DNA of 64,000 bases from Stanieria sp. NIES-3757 (GCA_002355455.1 AP017375.1:2542001-2606000), one strand, 5' to 3'; counted from the stretch's first letter, positions 1-8,932 are shown. A program made the numbers and translations. The notes: a model not told the origin generated them from the sequence alone.

Positions 1-194
1 TTCAAGGGATTTAGTTTGATTGTATTCAAATCTTATCAATTAGACATTTCAGCCCATTATTTCAGAAAGAATTTTGCTGTGGTAATCTTCTGAGATATTT
101 TGGGTAAATTAAGTTTAGACCGAACCTATATTTTTTTTTATAAAATTCTCTAACTAAATTAAACTTAAGCTTTTCTGGGAGTGTACCGCGAAGG

Positions 195-1400
195 ATGTCC
201 TCTTACAATAATCAATCTTCCAATCAAAATCCCAATTTTGTCAAAAATTTTCCCGATCATCAAATCAAATCTTTAAATTTAGATATAAATAGGATTTTTG
301 AGTTAATTAGCCTCATCTTACCTTTAGAATGTTGCCTTTACTATCAAGTGTTACCTCTTCAGCTTCAAAATCAACATCTAACTTTAGGAATGGTTAATCT
401 TCAAGATGAATCTGCACTCAAATTTATTGGTTTAATTATTAATTCTTTAGGTTATACCTTAAAAACAAAACAACTCGATTATGAAGAACATCAATCAATT
501 TTAGCAGCTTATCTGAAAGCTAACCCCGAAAATCAAACAAAATCAAAAGCTAGAAAATTAGACCGAAATTCTAAGCTAACTGTAATGACTTCTTTTTCTG
601 AACAAAGCCATTTAATTAATTCTGATTCTAAGCTTACTGTAGCTGATACTTCTGAACAAACAGCTAATGTTATTAATTCTGACTATAAACCAACTATGAC
701 GGAAAATTCATCCGAAAATAGACTCGCTCATGCTAATTGTAATCTTCATGAAAGAGCAACTTTAATTGTAGATAAACCAGAAGATAATAGTCTTCAATCA
801 AACACAAAATCTCAAAAACCAGCAAATAAGCTAGAAATAGAACCTCAGGATTTATCAAAATCAGTAGATTTTTTAGCTAGTTTGACTCCGCAGCAGCTTT
901 GGCAGGAGTTATTAGCTAGAATTTTAAACGGAGGAATTGGTAGACTTTACTTAGAAAGATATCCTGAATATGGCAAGATTATTTGGGGTCAAGATGGAGT
1001 AGTTCAATTTTCATTAAATGAAGTATCTATCCAAGTTTTTCAAGCTATTATTAATCAAATTAAAGCTTTAGCTAAACTTCCTCCTATACCTGTAGATAAA
1101 CACAAAAAAGTAGCAATAGAAAAATATTATCAACAAGAACGTTTATTATTACGCCTAGAAGTTTTTCCTGGACAATGTGGAGAAGAATTAACTTTACAAG
1201 TTTTACGTGGTCAAGCTCTTCAATATTATGAACAAAAACAAATCAGAAAGATGACCGAACAAGCTTTAAACTTAGCAGAACAACTAGAAAAAACTTTAAA
1301 GAGAATTACTGCTTGTGCCACTGCTAGCGAGATTGAAGATTGGCAAAGTATTATAAAAATGCAACAATTGATGATGCAAAAAATTAAATTATTAAAATAA
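195..1400 (+). CDS. GspE/PilB-like protein lacking the ATPase domain
   Basis: 401 residues. Residues about 35-110 resemble the N-terminal domain of type II secretion/type IV pilus ATPases (hydrophobic LPLECCLYYQVLPL followed by an LTLGMVN-type strand). Residues about 230-340 resemble the subdomain that precedes the Walker A motif in PilB/GspE (LWQELLARILNGG, then a GQDGVV turn, IINQIKALAKL, and a final LTLQVLRG strand). The chain then ends in a charged helix, with no Walker A, Asp box or Walker B. Residues about 120-190 hold a degenerate tandem repeat around NSKLTV / SDSKLTV / SDYKPTM. A regulatory or scaffold role in pilus or secretion assembly is inference. The start is the ATG right after GAAGG. 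Confidence 0.55.
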   Translation: MSSYNNQSSNQNPNFVKNFPDHQIKSLNLDINRIFELISLILPLECCLYYQVLPLQLQNQHLTLGMVNLQDESALKFIGLIINSLGYTLKTKQLDYEEHQSILAAYLKANPENQTKSKARKLDRNSKLTVMTSFSEQSHLINSDSKLTVADTSEQTANVINSDYKPTMTENSSENRLAHANCNLHERATLIVDKPEDNSLQSNTKSQKPANKLEIEPQDLSKSVDFLASLTPQQLWQELLARILNGGIGRLYLERYPEYGKIIWGQDGVVQFSLNEVSIQVFQAIINQIKALAKLPPIPVDKHKKVAIEKYYQQERLLLRLEVFPGQCGEELTLQVLRGQALQYYEQKQIRKMTEQALNLAEQLEKTLKRITACATASEIEDWQSIIKMQQLMMQKIKLLK

Positions 1401-1412
1401 TTAATAAAATAA

Positions 1413-1435
1413 TCCCCAGAATATATTCTTGGGGA
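1413..1435. terminator. Hairpin between convergent genes
   Basis: TCCCCAGAA and TTCTTGGGGA form a GC-rich stem with one bulge, lying between the convergent 401-residue gene and curT. An A-rich run follows on the plus strand. It probably ends one or both transcripts. Confidence 0.5.
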
Positions 1436-1507
1436 CTAAAAAAATTTCTAGAAAATGTAGTTTAAATCTCGCTTGATTATTATCTACACTTTTAGAAAAA
1501 ATGTTAT

Positions 1508-1936
1508 TTAAGTGTTGGGGGGTTCGTTACCTAGAACTTGTGTTTTTAAAGCCTCAAACTCAGTAACTAATTCCTGACGAGTTGATTCTTTTAAAAGATA
1601 GCGATAAACAAACCAACCAGTATAACCAAGACCTACTAGTTCAAACAAAGGAGCTAAAAGAGGTATATCATTGATCGCATCAAGGATAGCTAAAGTTAAT
1701 TTAACTGCCACGATCGCACCAAATAATAATCCTAAATTAATCAAAAGTTTTCTGTTATCTGAGATAAACTCTCCTAGATAATCATATAACTTTGATAAAA
1801 AATCACTCCCGACTTCAATCCATTCTTGCCAGGGTTTATCCGCTGGTGAGGGTTTGGCTGGAGCAATCATTCCAGCTGTTTCAGTATTAAAACCAGAAGG
1901 GTTTTGCACATCTATTTTTTGAGCTTCAGATTCCAT
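1508..1936 (-). CDS. curT: CAAD/CURT1-domain thylakoid curvature protein
   Basis: 142 residues. A Pro-rich N-terminal stretch leads into a short amphipathic helix (about 40-60) and two close transmembrane helices (about 65-85 and 93-112), then a charged amphipathic tail. This is the layout of the CAAD domain found in cyanobacterial CurT, plant CURT1 and some aminoacyl-tRNA synthetases. CurT shapes thylakoid edges and helps PSII assembly; this is family knowledge, and the length is normal for it. A stand-alone CAAD protein other than CurT is possible. An AGGAGTG-like site lies just upstream of the ATG. Confidence 0.75.
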   Translation of the reverse strand: MESEAQKIDVQNPSGFNTETAGMIAPAKPSPADKPWQEWIEVGSDFLSKLYDYLGEFISDNRKLLINLGLLFGAIVAVKLTLAILDAINDIPLLAPLFELVGLGYTGWFVYRYLLKESTRQELVTEFEALKTQVLGNEPPNT

Positions 1937-2163
1937 TTTTCAGCACTCCTTTGGTTATATGGAACATTTTATTGGTAGTTGGCTAGCGATCCAAACTAAT
2001 TCGCTGACTAACTTTTGCCCATATTATCAAACACTTCTTCTTGCTTAGTGGCATTATCAAAGCAAGTATTAATAGTCCTTAAAAAAATCACGAATAATAG
2101 TTTACCCAAATTAGGCTGAATATTTATCTTCACAGCTTGCTGTAACTGCTTAACTGACTTGGA

Positions 2164-3033
2164 TTAAACGGTTACCACTGGCTCTTGCTGTTTGAGAGAA
2201 GTAACATTTTGTTGCGAACGACGGCAATAAATTTCACAAGAGTTGTTGGGACTTTCGATTAACTTAACTTTATCTAATTGGGCCCCTAAAGTTTGAATGG
2301 GTTGTTGTAATACTTGGGCAATATAAACAGCAATATTCTCAGCCGTTGGTACTACTTCGGCAAAGTAAGGAATATCTTTATTGAGAAAAGTATGATCGAA
2401 AGGTTCAACTACATAATCATCGATAATTGTTTGTAATGCTCCTAAATCAACTAGCATTCCAGTACGGGAATCGATTTCTCCAGTTACGGTAACCTCTAGA
2501 TGATAATTATGTCCATGACCGTTAGGACGAGCGCATTTGCCATAGATTTCGGTATTTTCTTCAAAGCTGAGGCTAGGTAAAGCCAAGCGATGAGCAGCAC
2601 TAAAATGAGTTTTAACAGTTAAAGAAGCTTCCATATCGTTTCCTTGATAATCTGCCCAAAGTTCGGGATGTTCAAATAGTTGAATATTGACTAAAGGTAA
2701 ATAAGGTGATAGTTTTTGCCAAATGACTCGGGCAATATTTTCGGTTGTCGGTAGAGTTTGTTGAAATTCCGACCAAGTTTCATTTAAATAAGCGTAGTCT
2801 AGCTGGCTAGTAACTTCTTGTTTAATAACTTGTTTGACATGAGATAGATTTTGTACCATCCCATAGTGGTCTAGTTCTCCGATTAGTGACACATAAAGAA
2901 CATAATTGTGTCCATGTCCAGGAAAACGACTACAAGCTCCAAACAAGCGTTGATTTTCTTCTTTATTTAGTTCTGGTAACCAATAACGATGACTAGCAGA
3001 AAACTTAGCTCGACGGTTAATGATACAAATCAT
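2164..3033 (-). CDS. Tandem 6-pyruvoyl/6-carboxy-tetrahydropterin synthase-family protein
   Basis: 289 residues holding two PTPS/QueD folds in series (about 1-130 and 135-275). Each half has a zinc-site histidine in an FSAxHR motif (His15 in the first), a Cys in the FGACSRFPGHGHNY or YGKCARPNGHGHNY segment, and the paired GHGHNY histidines. Both halves therefore look competent in metal binding. Family members make carboxytetrahydropterin for queuosine or pyruvoyl-tetrahydropterin for pterin cofactors; which one applies here cannot be read from sequence. No queC, queE or queF is adjacent. The internal duplication is typical of a cyanobacterial subfamily. Confidence 0.8.
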   Translation of the reverse strand: MICIINRRAKFSASHRYWLPELNKEENQRLFGACSRFPGHGHNYVLYVSLIGELDHYGMVQNLSHVKQVIKQEVTSQLDYAYLNETWSEFQQTLPTTENIARVIWQKLSPYLPLVNIQLFEHPELWADYQGNDMEASLTVKTHFSAAHRLALPSLSFEENTEIYGKCARPNGHGHNYHLEVTVTGEIDSRTGMLVDLGALQTIIDDYVVEPFDHTFLNKDIPYFAEVVPTAENIAVYIAQVLQQPIQTLGAQLDKVKLIESPNNSCEIYCRRSQQNVTSLKQQEPVVTV

Positions 3034-3135
3034 TTTTTAATAGTACGCGATCGCTATTTTATGTAAAGTTAAGTAAACATTCTCCTTTTTCAGGATAAAC
3101 TAATTTTCAACCTAATTTAGGAATCACTGCCTCAA

Positions 3136-3855
3136 CTAAATTAAAGATTTAATTGCTTCTTGGGCTTGCCAACGTAATCCTTGAGCAATTCTAAAAATTT
3201 CTTGTCCAGTATGAAGATAATGATCGTCGTAGTTGAGAGTAAACCATTCTAATTCTCGAATGCCATCACCAATTTGAGTAATACAGTAGTAAAGATTAGC
3301 AGCTACTCCAGCTAATTTAGCAGGATTTGGTTGAGAGCTAAAAATATGTGAAGCTTTTTGCCAGTAATGACGACAATTTTCTAAATATTCACAGAAATTA
3401 TCCATTAATTCTTGGTCAAAAGGATCGGCAGCTAAATAATCAATTTCAGTTTCTAAAGGATTAATAATTAAACTAATCAGACGATTGATCGGACGATATA
3501 CTTCTGTAATCCATTGGTTGTATTGCAGTTCTTCTTTTTTGCCTGCTTGCCGATAACGTTGATATTGTTGATTAGCGCGAGTCGTTCTTTCTTGACGGTT
3601 GATTACGGAATTAAGAGTTTGACCAGAATCTAGCTCTAGATCGTAAAGACGACGGCTTTGAGGGTTACTGAGGATTTCATAGGCAGCATTCAGAGCAATA
3701 ATTTTATTATGGTCAGCACTTTGATGTTGACTATCTGGATGAAATACTTTGGCTAAACGTCGATAAGCTTGTTTAATTTCTTGCTGAGTAGCTTTGTCGC
3801 TCACTTCAAGAATTTGATAATGATTTTGGCTCACACCATTTTTTGATAAATTCAT
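3136..3855 (-). CDS. J-domain (DnaJ-like) protein
   Basis: 239 residues. The N-terminal J domain (about 11-75) includes HYQILEV, AYRRLAKVFHPDS with the HPD tripeptide that stimulates DnaK ATPase, and AYEILSNPQSRRLYD. No Gly/Phe-rich segment, zinc-finger region or classical substrate-binding domain follows, so this is a class C J protein. The C-terminal 130 residues are helical and unassigned. It probably recruits a DnaK to a specific client. The gene stands alone upstream of the tetrahydropterin synthase gene on the same strand, about 100 bases away. Confidence 0.8.
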   Translation of the reverse strand: MNLSKNGVSQNHYQILEVSDKATQQEIKQAYRRLAKVFHPDSQHQSADHNKIIALNAAYEILSNPQSRRLYDLELDSGQTLNSVINRQERTTRANQQYQRYRQAGKKEELQYNQWITEVYRPINRLISLIINPLETEIDYLAADPFDQELMDNFCEYLENCRHYWQKASHIFSSQPNPAKLAGVAANLYYCITQIGDGIRELEWFTLNYDDHYLHTGQEIFRIAQGLRWQAQEAIKSLI

Positions 3856-4273
3856 AAAATAATATCCTGGTAGTCTTAAAAAGAATTCTTATGATTAAAG
3901 TTTTTGTCGGAAACTGCCTATCGAGCTTCTCTCTAGCTTTGACAATTAGATAAGCATATTAGATTGTAGCAAGCATAGTTTTTGTCGCGATTTGCTACGT
4001 TTAGAAAAACAAAGTTTTTTGAAATTTAAAGTAGAAGGGAAATTTATAATTATAGTTTTTCAATTAAGTTGTAATCAAAAAAAATTTATCAAACCAAATT
4101 CAGCTTGAGCAAACCGAGGAGACTTGTCTCTATCAATCTGCTCAATTTTTTGATTATTGGTGCTGCTAAGGCAAGCAACAACAGCGGGTTACGACTGAAT
4201 AAACCCCAGATCGATTTAGTTTGGAATATAATTTTTACTGTTTTATTTAGTTTATATTGTCTTTATTAATTTT
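3856..4273. other. Intergenic region between divergent genes
   Basis: About 420 bases, AT-rich, between the divergent J-domain and pentapeptide genes. It must hold promoters for both. I see no RNA gene, long inverted repeat or gene remnant. Confidence 0.5.
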
Positions 4274-5056
4274 ATGAAAATAACAGTCAAAGAATTAAAA
4301 CAAAGATATGAATCAGGACAAAAAAACTTTGAAGAAATTTCTTTAATAGGAGGCTATTTACAAGGGGTAGATCTACGATATATTAATCTTAAAAATTCCG
4401 ATTTAAGTAATTCAGATTTAAGTGATGCTATTCTCTATGGAGCTAATTTAGAAGGTGCTAATCTAAATCGTACAAAACTCAACGGAACTAAATTACCAGG
4501 AGCATTTTTAGCTAATGCGACCATCGTTTGCGGTAATTTAAGTGATGCTGACTTGCGTGATACTGATTTAGAAAATGTTAGTTTAGACGCTGCCACACTG
4601 AAAAAAACTATTTTAGAAGGTGCTGATTTAAGTGGTGCTTATTTAGTAGGTGTGGAACTACAAAAAGCAAGCTTAAGTGGAGCATATTTTAATAATAATA
4701 CTTGTTTTCCAGAGAATTTTGATCCTCTCAATCAAAAAATGTTATTGGAACCCAAAATTTCATTGGACGATTTACTGCAAAAATTTAATTATCTTTCTCA
4801 GTATGGAGGTCGTTATTTAGGACCAATGATGACAGTAAAAAATTGGCAGTCTTCTCGTCCAGAATTTGATTGGTTAAACCAGTTAACAGTTAATTCCTCT
4901 GGTCAAATTACCTGTTCTAATCTGTCGGAAAAATTTATTAATAATTCACAACGACATTTTGCTCAAAAATGGATGGTTAATTTTATTAATCTTTGTTCTA
5001 TGATTATTCGCGAGTTTCCTTTTATGATTGACCACGAAAAAATTATTTTTAAATAA
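4274..5056 (+). CDS. Pentapeptide-repeat protein
   Basis: 260 residues. Residues about 28-140 are consecutive A(D/N)LxX-type pentapeptides (for example LSNSDLSDAILYGANLEGANL and later EGADLSGAYL), predicted to form a right-handed quadrilateral beta helix. The last ~110 residues leave the repeat pattern and match no family I recognise. There is no signal peptide, so it is probably cytosolic. Such proteins are numerous in cyanobacteria and mostly of unknown function; DNA mimicry as in Qnr/MfpA is known for a few members only. The ATG is preceded by AT-rich DNA without a strong ribosome-binding site. Confidence 0.8.
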   Translation: MKITVKELKQRYESGQKNFEEISLIGGYLQGVDLRYINLKNSDLSNSDLSDAILYGANLEGANLNRTKLNGTKLPGAFLANATIVCGNLSDADLRDTDLENVSLDAATLKKTILEGADLSGAYLVGVELQKASLSGAYFNNNTCFPENFDPLNQKMLLEPKISLDDLLQKFNYLSQYGGRYLGPMMTVKNWQSSRPEFDWLNQLTVNSSGQITCSNLSEKFINNSQRHFAQKWMVNFINLCSMIIREFPFMIDHEKIIFK

Positions 5057-5484
5057 ATTGATGAAAAAACTTAGATTACTTCCATTTTTTCTAATAAATT
5101 CTCTAATTAGAGTTGTTGTTAAGCTGATGTGTATTAAATTAAAACTGGATATTTTTTTAAGTCGAGCGCAGATATGGAAGAAGCTTTGTTTTATTTCGGT
5201 ATTCACCTTTCTAGTTGAGGCAAAAAAAAGTCCAGCAATAAATGTTGGACTGGAATGGTGTAAGCAAAACTTCAAAAAATTAAACTATTACTAAATTTTG
5301 TATTGATAGGTTGTATTTAAAGTGATTTAGAATCCTCTTATTTAAAAGTATCTTCTATTTTCTAAATTTTTACCTCGTCATAAGTACTAATTTTTATACT
5401 GGTTTTTTGTGTAGAAATAATAAAGCCGAAACTTTAATATATGAATAAACAATCAATCGGCTTTAGCTATTCAAGTAAGTTATT
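5057..5484. other. Intergenic region with two minus-strand terminator-like hairpins
   Basis: I see no convincing gene; short open frames on both strands lack family resemblance. Two hairpins are present. AGTCCAGCA/TGTTGGACT around 5231-5255 is followed on the minus strand by a run of T. AAAGCCGA/TCGGCTTT lies around 5423-5463, just beyond the 3' end of the tautomerase gene, and probably terminates that gene. Confidence 0.5.
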
Positions 5485-5838
5485 TTAACCAAAAGTAGAA
5501 TTATTCCAACCCCAAAGATATCCTTGTGCATCGGCAAATTCAATATAAATACGATTAGCAGATACACCCAAAGTATTTTTAATTTGCTGACAGAAATCTT
5601 CGCTCATTGCCTTAGTTTGTGCAGAAGTCATTTTACCAATACTTTTAATTTCTACGTAGCAGACAGGTTCAAAAGTACCAGCAAAAGTCATGGGAATATC
5701 TGATTCAAAAGCTGTCATTACATAAGACTCTGGTTTACCCAAATGTTTAGCTAACTTAGCCGATAAATTTTTAAGTAAACTTTCGATAATGCTTCGATCT
5801 GGTGCAGATACAGAGGATTTAACTTTAATCAACGGCAT
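5485..5838 (-). CDS. MIF/phenylpyruvate tautomerase-family protein
   Basis: 117 residues, the normal length for macrophage migration inhibitory factor homologues. Pro2, the catalytic base after Met removal, is present (MPLIKV). The family's later hallmarks are also recognisable: ESYVMTAFESD, FAGTFEPVCYVEIKSIG and the C-terminal RIYIEFADAQGYLWGWNNSTFG, which shapes the trimer and active-site edge. Bacterial and cyanobacterial homologues tautomerise phenylpyruvate in vitro; the physiological substrate is unknown. It lies about 90 bases downstream of the flavin reductase-like gene on the same strand, so co-transcription is possible. Confidence 0.88.
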   Translation of the reverse strand: MPLIKVKSSVSAPDRSIIESLLKNLSAKLAKHLGKPESYVMTAFESDIPMTFAGTFEPVCYVEIKSIGKMTSAQTKAMSEDFCQQIKNTLGVSANRIYIEFADAQGYLWGWNNSTFG

Positions 5839-5930
5839 AACTATTAAGAAAATTCAGCTTTTTACTTCAAAACGAGTTGTTGAGATCGAGTATATTGTCA
5901 ATGGCAAACTAAGACGTAACTTAAGTTCAA

Positions 5931-6413
5931 CTAACCACCGTACTGCCAACCAGTACTTTCTAGCAGAAGTTGTTTACCTTCACGATGAATACCAGAACTA
6001 ATTACTTCTGCAACATAAACGGTATGATCTCCTTGTTCAACTGTATCCACCACTTGGCATTCGATGTAACCAAGAGAATCTTTAATAATAGGACAGCCAG
6101 TTTCTGCACCTTCATAAAATTCTACATCTTCAAATTTGTTACCAACTCTAGTTTTCGGTTTAAAAAAATTAGCTGCCAAATCTTGTTGTCCTTCTTCTAA
6201 GAAACTAAGAGCAAATACTCCTGTGTTTTTAATCATTTCGTGGGAAGTAGTACCTTTCTTAACACAATTGACAACTAAAGGTGGATTAAAAGATGATTGC
6301 ATTAACCAACTGACCGTAAAACCATTCATTTCTTCCCCTTCTTTGACACCACAAATATAAAGACCGTGGGGAATTTTACGTAACATCGTTTTTTTCGCTT
6401 GTTCGTCTAACAT
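5931..6413 (-). CDS. Flavin reductase-like FMN-binding protein
   Basis: 160 residues with the split-barrel flavin reductase-like fold: an N-terminal IPHGLYICGVKEGEEMNGFTVSWLMQSSFNPPLVV segment (flavin contact and oxyanion region), FALSFL and a C-terminal IECQVVDTVEQGDHTVYVAEV strand pair. It resembles the reductase module fused to the C terminus of cyanobacterial flavodiiron proteins, here free-standing. A stand-alone FMN:NAD(P)H reductase or flavoredoxin-like electron carrier is likely; the partner is unknown. Same strand and close to the downstream tautomerase gene. Confidence 0.8.
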   Translation of the reverse strand: MLDEQAKKTMLRKIPHGLYICGVKEGEEMNGFTVSWLMQSSFNPPLVVNCVKKGTTSHEMIKNTGVFALSFLEEGQQDLAANFFKPKTRVGNKFEDVEFYEGAETGCPIIKDSLGYIECQVVDTVEQGDHTVYVAEVISSGIHREGKQLLLESTGWQYGG

Positions 6414-6495
6414 CGTTTTTCCTCCTAATTTGGATTAGTTCTCGAATTAGTTTATCAAGGTTCGGAACTTCCTAGAGACATTCTTGGGTTAGAGA

Positions 6496-6885
6496 TTAAC
6501 GTTTAAAGAATCGCTTGACGACATTAAAAAAAGTCTTGGTTTTAAAATTTTGTTTAAATTGTTTAAATTCTCCTGCATCAAACCAGACACCACCACAGTT
6601 AAGACATTTTTCGTACCAGAGATTGTAGCGATCGATGTCTAACATTCGGATCATTTGTTGTTGACATCGAGGACAGTCAATTTCTTCTTCGGTAAGATTT
6701 AATCGATCGCTTATTTCTGTTTGACCAAGATCTACTGTATCTGAACCTTCGATCCGTTTGAGAGTTTCCGCTTCTTGAGAATCAAACCAAATTCCTCCAC
6801 ATTGTTGACAGCGATCGATTTCTATTCCTTCGTATACTACTGATTTTAAGCTTCCCTTACACTTGGGACAGTTGAGCGAACTCAT
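6496..6885 (-). CDS. Double TFIIB-type zinc-ribbon protein
   Basis: 129 residues. Two zinc ribbons: CPKCKGSL...CQQCGGIWFDSQE (about 6-40) and CPRCQQQM...CLNCGGVWFDAGEF (about 70-108). Each has two CxxC knuckles and the GGxWFD signature of the zf-TFIIB family. The tail is Lys/Phe-rich. Members are small cytosolic proteins of unknown role. It is divergently placed against coaE with only ~40 bases between start codons. Confidence 0.85.
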   Translation of the reverse strand: MSSLNCPKCKGSLKSVVYEGIEIDRCQQCGGIWFDSQEAETLKRIEGSDTVDLGQTEISDRLNLTEEEIDCPRCQQQMIRMLDIDRYNLWYEKCLNCGGVWFDAGEFKQFKQNFKTKTFFNVVKRFFKR

Positions 6886-6926
6886 TATTATTTTTCTATG
6901 TATAATTGCTTGTTTCTAGATTAACA

Positions 6927-7577
6927 ATGAACAACCACAGAAGAATTATTGGTTTAACAGGTGGAATTGGAACGGGAAAAACAACAGTCTCCAATTATTT
7001 AGCTAGTCAATATCAACTACCCGTGTTAGATGCAGATATCTTTGCTAGAGAGGCTGTGCAACCAGGTTCGCCTATTGTGACGGTGAGGGACGGCGAGGAA
7101 ACCTCGCCATGTCAAACCACCGTGTTGAGAGAAATTTTTGAGCGGTATGGCGCTCGCGTTAAATTACCGAATCAGGAACTCGATCGTCAGGCTTTAGGAG
7201 AAATTATTTTTAACAATGCTGAAGAAAAACGCTGGTTAGAAAGCAAAATTCATCCTTATGTTCGTTCTCGTTTTAGTGAGGAATTAGCTCAATTAGATGC
7301 AGATATAGTTGTTTTTGCGATTCCTTTATTATTTGAGGCAAATTTAACTCATTTAGTGACAGAGATTTGGGTAGTTAGTTGCGATCGCGCTCAACAAATT
7401 GAAAGATTACAACAACGTAATGGTCTGACAACGTCCCAAGCAATTAATCGAATTGACAGTCAAATTCCTTTAGCTGAAAAAATTGCTAAAGCTGATGTGG
7501 TTTTAGATAATAACTCTACTTTAGAAAATCTTTTTGCTCAAGTTGATGAGGCATTAAAAAGAAAATATAAGGAATAA
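6927..7577 (+). CDS. coaE: Dephospho-CoA kinase
   Basis: Last step of coenzyme A synthesis, phosphorylating the 3'-OH of dephospho-CoA with ATP. The P-loop GGIGTGKTT lies near the N terminus, followed by the DAD motif of the substrate site and the CoaE segment VFAIPLLFEA. I place the start at the ATG at 6927; a TTG at 6906 would only add seven unconserved residues. Between REAVQPGSPI and LREIFERYG there is an extra stretch (TVRDGEETSPCQTT) encoded by a palindromic repeat at 7080-7123, absent from the family's usual alignment. It keeps the frame, so the enzyme is probably functional. Confidence 0.9.
   Translation: MNNHRRIIGLTGGIGTGKTTVSNYLASQYQLPVLDADIFAREAVQPGSPIVTVRDGEETSPCQTTVLREIFERYGARVKLPNQELDRQALGEIIFNNAEEKRWLESKIHPYVRSRFSEELAQLDADIVVFAIPLLFEANLTHLVTEIWVVSCDRAQQIERLQQRNGLTTSQAINRIDSQIPLAEKIAKADVVLDNNSTLENLFAQVDEALKRKYKE
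7080..7123. repeat. Palindromic repeat inserted in coaE
   Basis: A perfect triloop hairpin GGCGAGG-AAA-CCTCGCC (7092-7108) nested inside an outer stem ACGGTG/CACCGT. The same 17 bases occur inside hypF at 19528-19544. It is in frame and GC-richer than the surrounding gene. Confidence 0.75.
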
Positions 7578-7662
7578 AATTACTTGAATTATTTAAATGT
7601 ACTTAATCAAAAAGCCAAAAGCGTATCCTGATCTAAGATACGCTCCAATTCATTATTTTTGG

Positions 7663-8205
7663 TTACGCCTGTTCCCAAAGTTGGCGAACTTGACCAGGTA
7701 GAAATCCAGCAACTTCTTGAATTCGCCCTTCAGACAATTCATCTTTGGTAGCTGAAAAAACAGCTTTGAGTACTTGTTCTACTTCAACATGAGGTGGTAA
7801 ACCTGCTTCTTGTCGGATACGATATAGGAAGGTTGTATCGCGAATTTCAAGAGTTGGACGAATGCGACTAAGGAAATGAACAACTGGATTAGTATCTTGC
7901 CAGAGGTCTTCAACTTGTGTTGCCAAAGGCGTAGCGGTGTAGATAGTTTTATCGGAATTGTCTTTGACCAAAGGTTTATGTAATTCGTCACCTACGCGAT
8001 CAACTGCTTCATTGCTCATCATGTCGCGCATGGTACGAAAGACGACTTCAGTGATATCTCTGGCATCATAAATATCCGCAAGTCCACCTTTAGTCATAAC
8101 CTTTTCTAGGAAAGAGCGATGTTGCTCGCCAATAACTACTCTAGAATCTCCAACTTCTGTAGGATCGATTTCTGGAATGTTTTTATTTAAAATTTCATCT
8201 GGCAT
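7663..8205 (-). CDS. DUF2267-domain protein
   Basis: 180 residues, soluble, no signal peptide. Two repeats of a helical unit resembling DUF2267: FLEKVMTKGGLADIYDARDITEVVFRTM (about 33-60) and FLYRIRQEAGLPPHVEVEQVLKAVFSATKDEL (about 126-157), the second ending in the typical GFLPGQVRQLW. Function of the family is unknown. It is transcribed divergently from psbA across a 727-base gap, so the neighbourhood does not itself indicate a photosystem role. Confidence 0.7.
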   Translation of the reverse strand: MPDEILNKNIPEIDPTEVGDSRVVIGEQHRSFLEKVMTKGGLADIYDARDITEVVFRTMRDMMSNEAVDRVGDELHKPLVKDNSDKTIYTATPLATQVEDLWQDTNPVVHFLSRIRPTLEIRDTTFLYRIRQEAGLPPHVEVEQVLKAVFSATKDELSEGRIQEVAGFLPGQVRQLWEQA

Positions 8206-8932
8206 TATTTTTGTTCCTATATTTTTATTTGACTATCTCATTTACTTATGAAGATTACATCGCTCAAAATTCTTTAACATCTTTCATAAGTTAGAGATGC
8301 TATAAATGTGAATTTTTTAGCTAGACGCAGATTTTATTTATCTTTTTTAATTCAAAGATAAATATCAAAAATAATTGGACTTGCTTCGCTTCTTGTTAAT
8401 TTGATATCAGAGTCTGTCTACATGGTGTTTGTCAGAACCAAAATTTATAAAAAATTGGAAAAATTTACAAGACAATTAAGTCTTAATTTTTATTATCGGT
8501 AAGAAAAGATTTATTTCTACAGTTGTTTGAAGTAGAAAAACAAACTTCTTTGGCGATCTAGGTTTTATGACTAATATTTATTCGACTAAAGCGATCGCAG
8601 TAAAAATACTAAAACTATTTTTGTACTGTTAACTTATTACGAGGTTGATTTGCTGATCGCCGATTTGATTAAACATAATAAATTGGACATAAATACTGAC
8701 TCATTTAAACAAATTACCATATCACTATATAATCAATATTCTTAAATAACAATCACTTTCGTTCTTAGCCAGATCCATCTCTAAACTTTATTTGGCAAGC
8801 GTTTTAGCACTCTGACACCATACTGAAAAAATAAATTAAAATTAATACTTGACTTTTTATATAGCCATATAGTTAAATAGATAGTTAAGGTTATCTTGCC
8901 TTGAACAACGATTAACCTCGGAATTAAATATT
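8206..8932. other. Long psbA upstream region
   Basis: 727 bases without a convincing coding frame, between the divergent DUF2267 gene and psbA. The psbA-proximal 90 bases contain the likely promoter (separate entry). The rest is AT-rich with no long inverted repeats or RNA gene that I can recognise. Confidence 0.5.
8849..8891 (+). promoter_or_regulatory. Candidate psbA promoter and repeat motif
   Basis: TTGACT at 8849-8854 and TTAAAT at 8873-8878 (18-base spacing) form a plausible sigma-70-type promoter about 55 bases before the ATG. ATATAGTTAA overlaps the -10 region (8867-8876), and a related AGATAGTTAA follows at 8879-8888. The same ten bases occur, inverted, in front of the ArsR-type gene at 11262-11271. 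Confidence 0.45.

Noticed and set aside
1-194. Possible 3' end of an upstream gene at the left edge
   Set aside because: Frames are closed by stops and no known C terminus is recognisable.
5028-5294. 88-residue plus-strand frame downstream of the pentapeptide gene
   Set aside because: No family resemblance, overlaps the pentapeptide gene end and a minus-strand hairpin, and lacks a ribosome-binding site.
7779-7991. 70-residue frame inside the DUF2267 gene
   Set aside because: Same strand but another frame within a well-supported gene; no independent support.
8206-8932. tRNA or small RNA upstream of psbA
   Set aside because: No cloverleaf or stable hairpin with T run could be found by eye; no tRNA or rRNA gene was recognised anywhere in the window.
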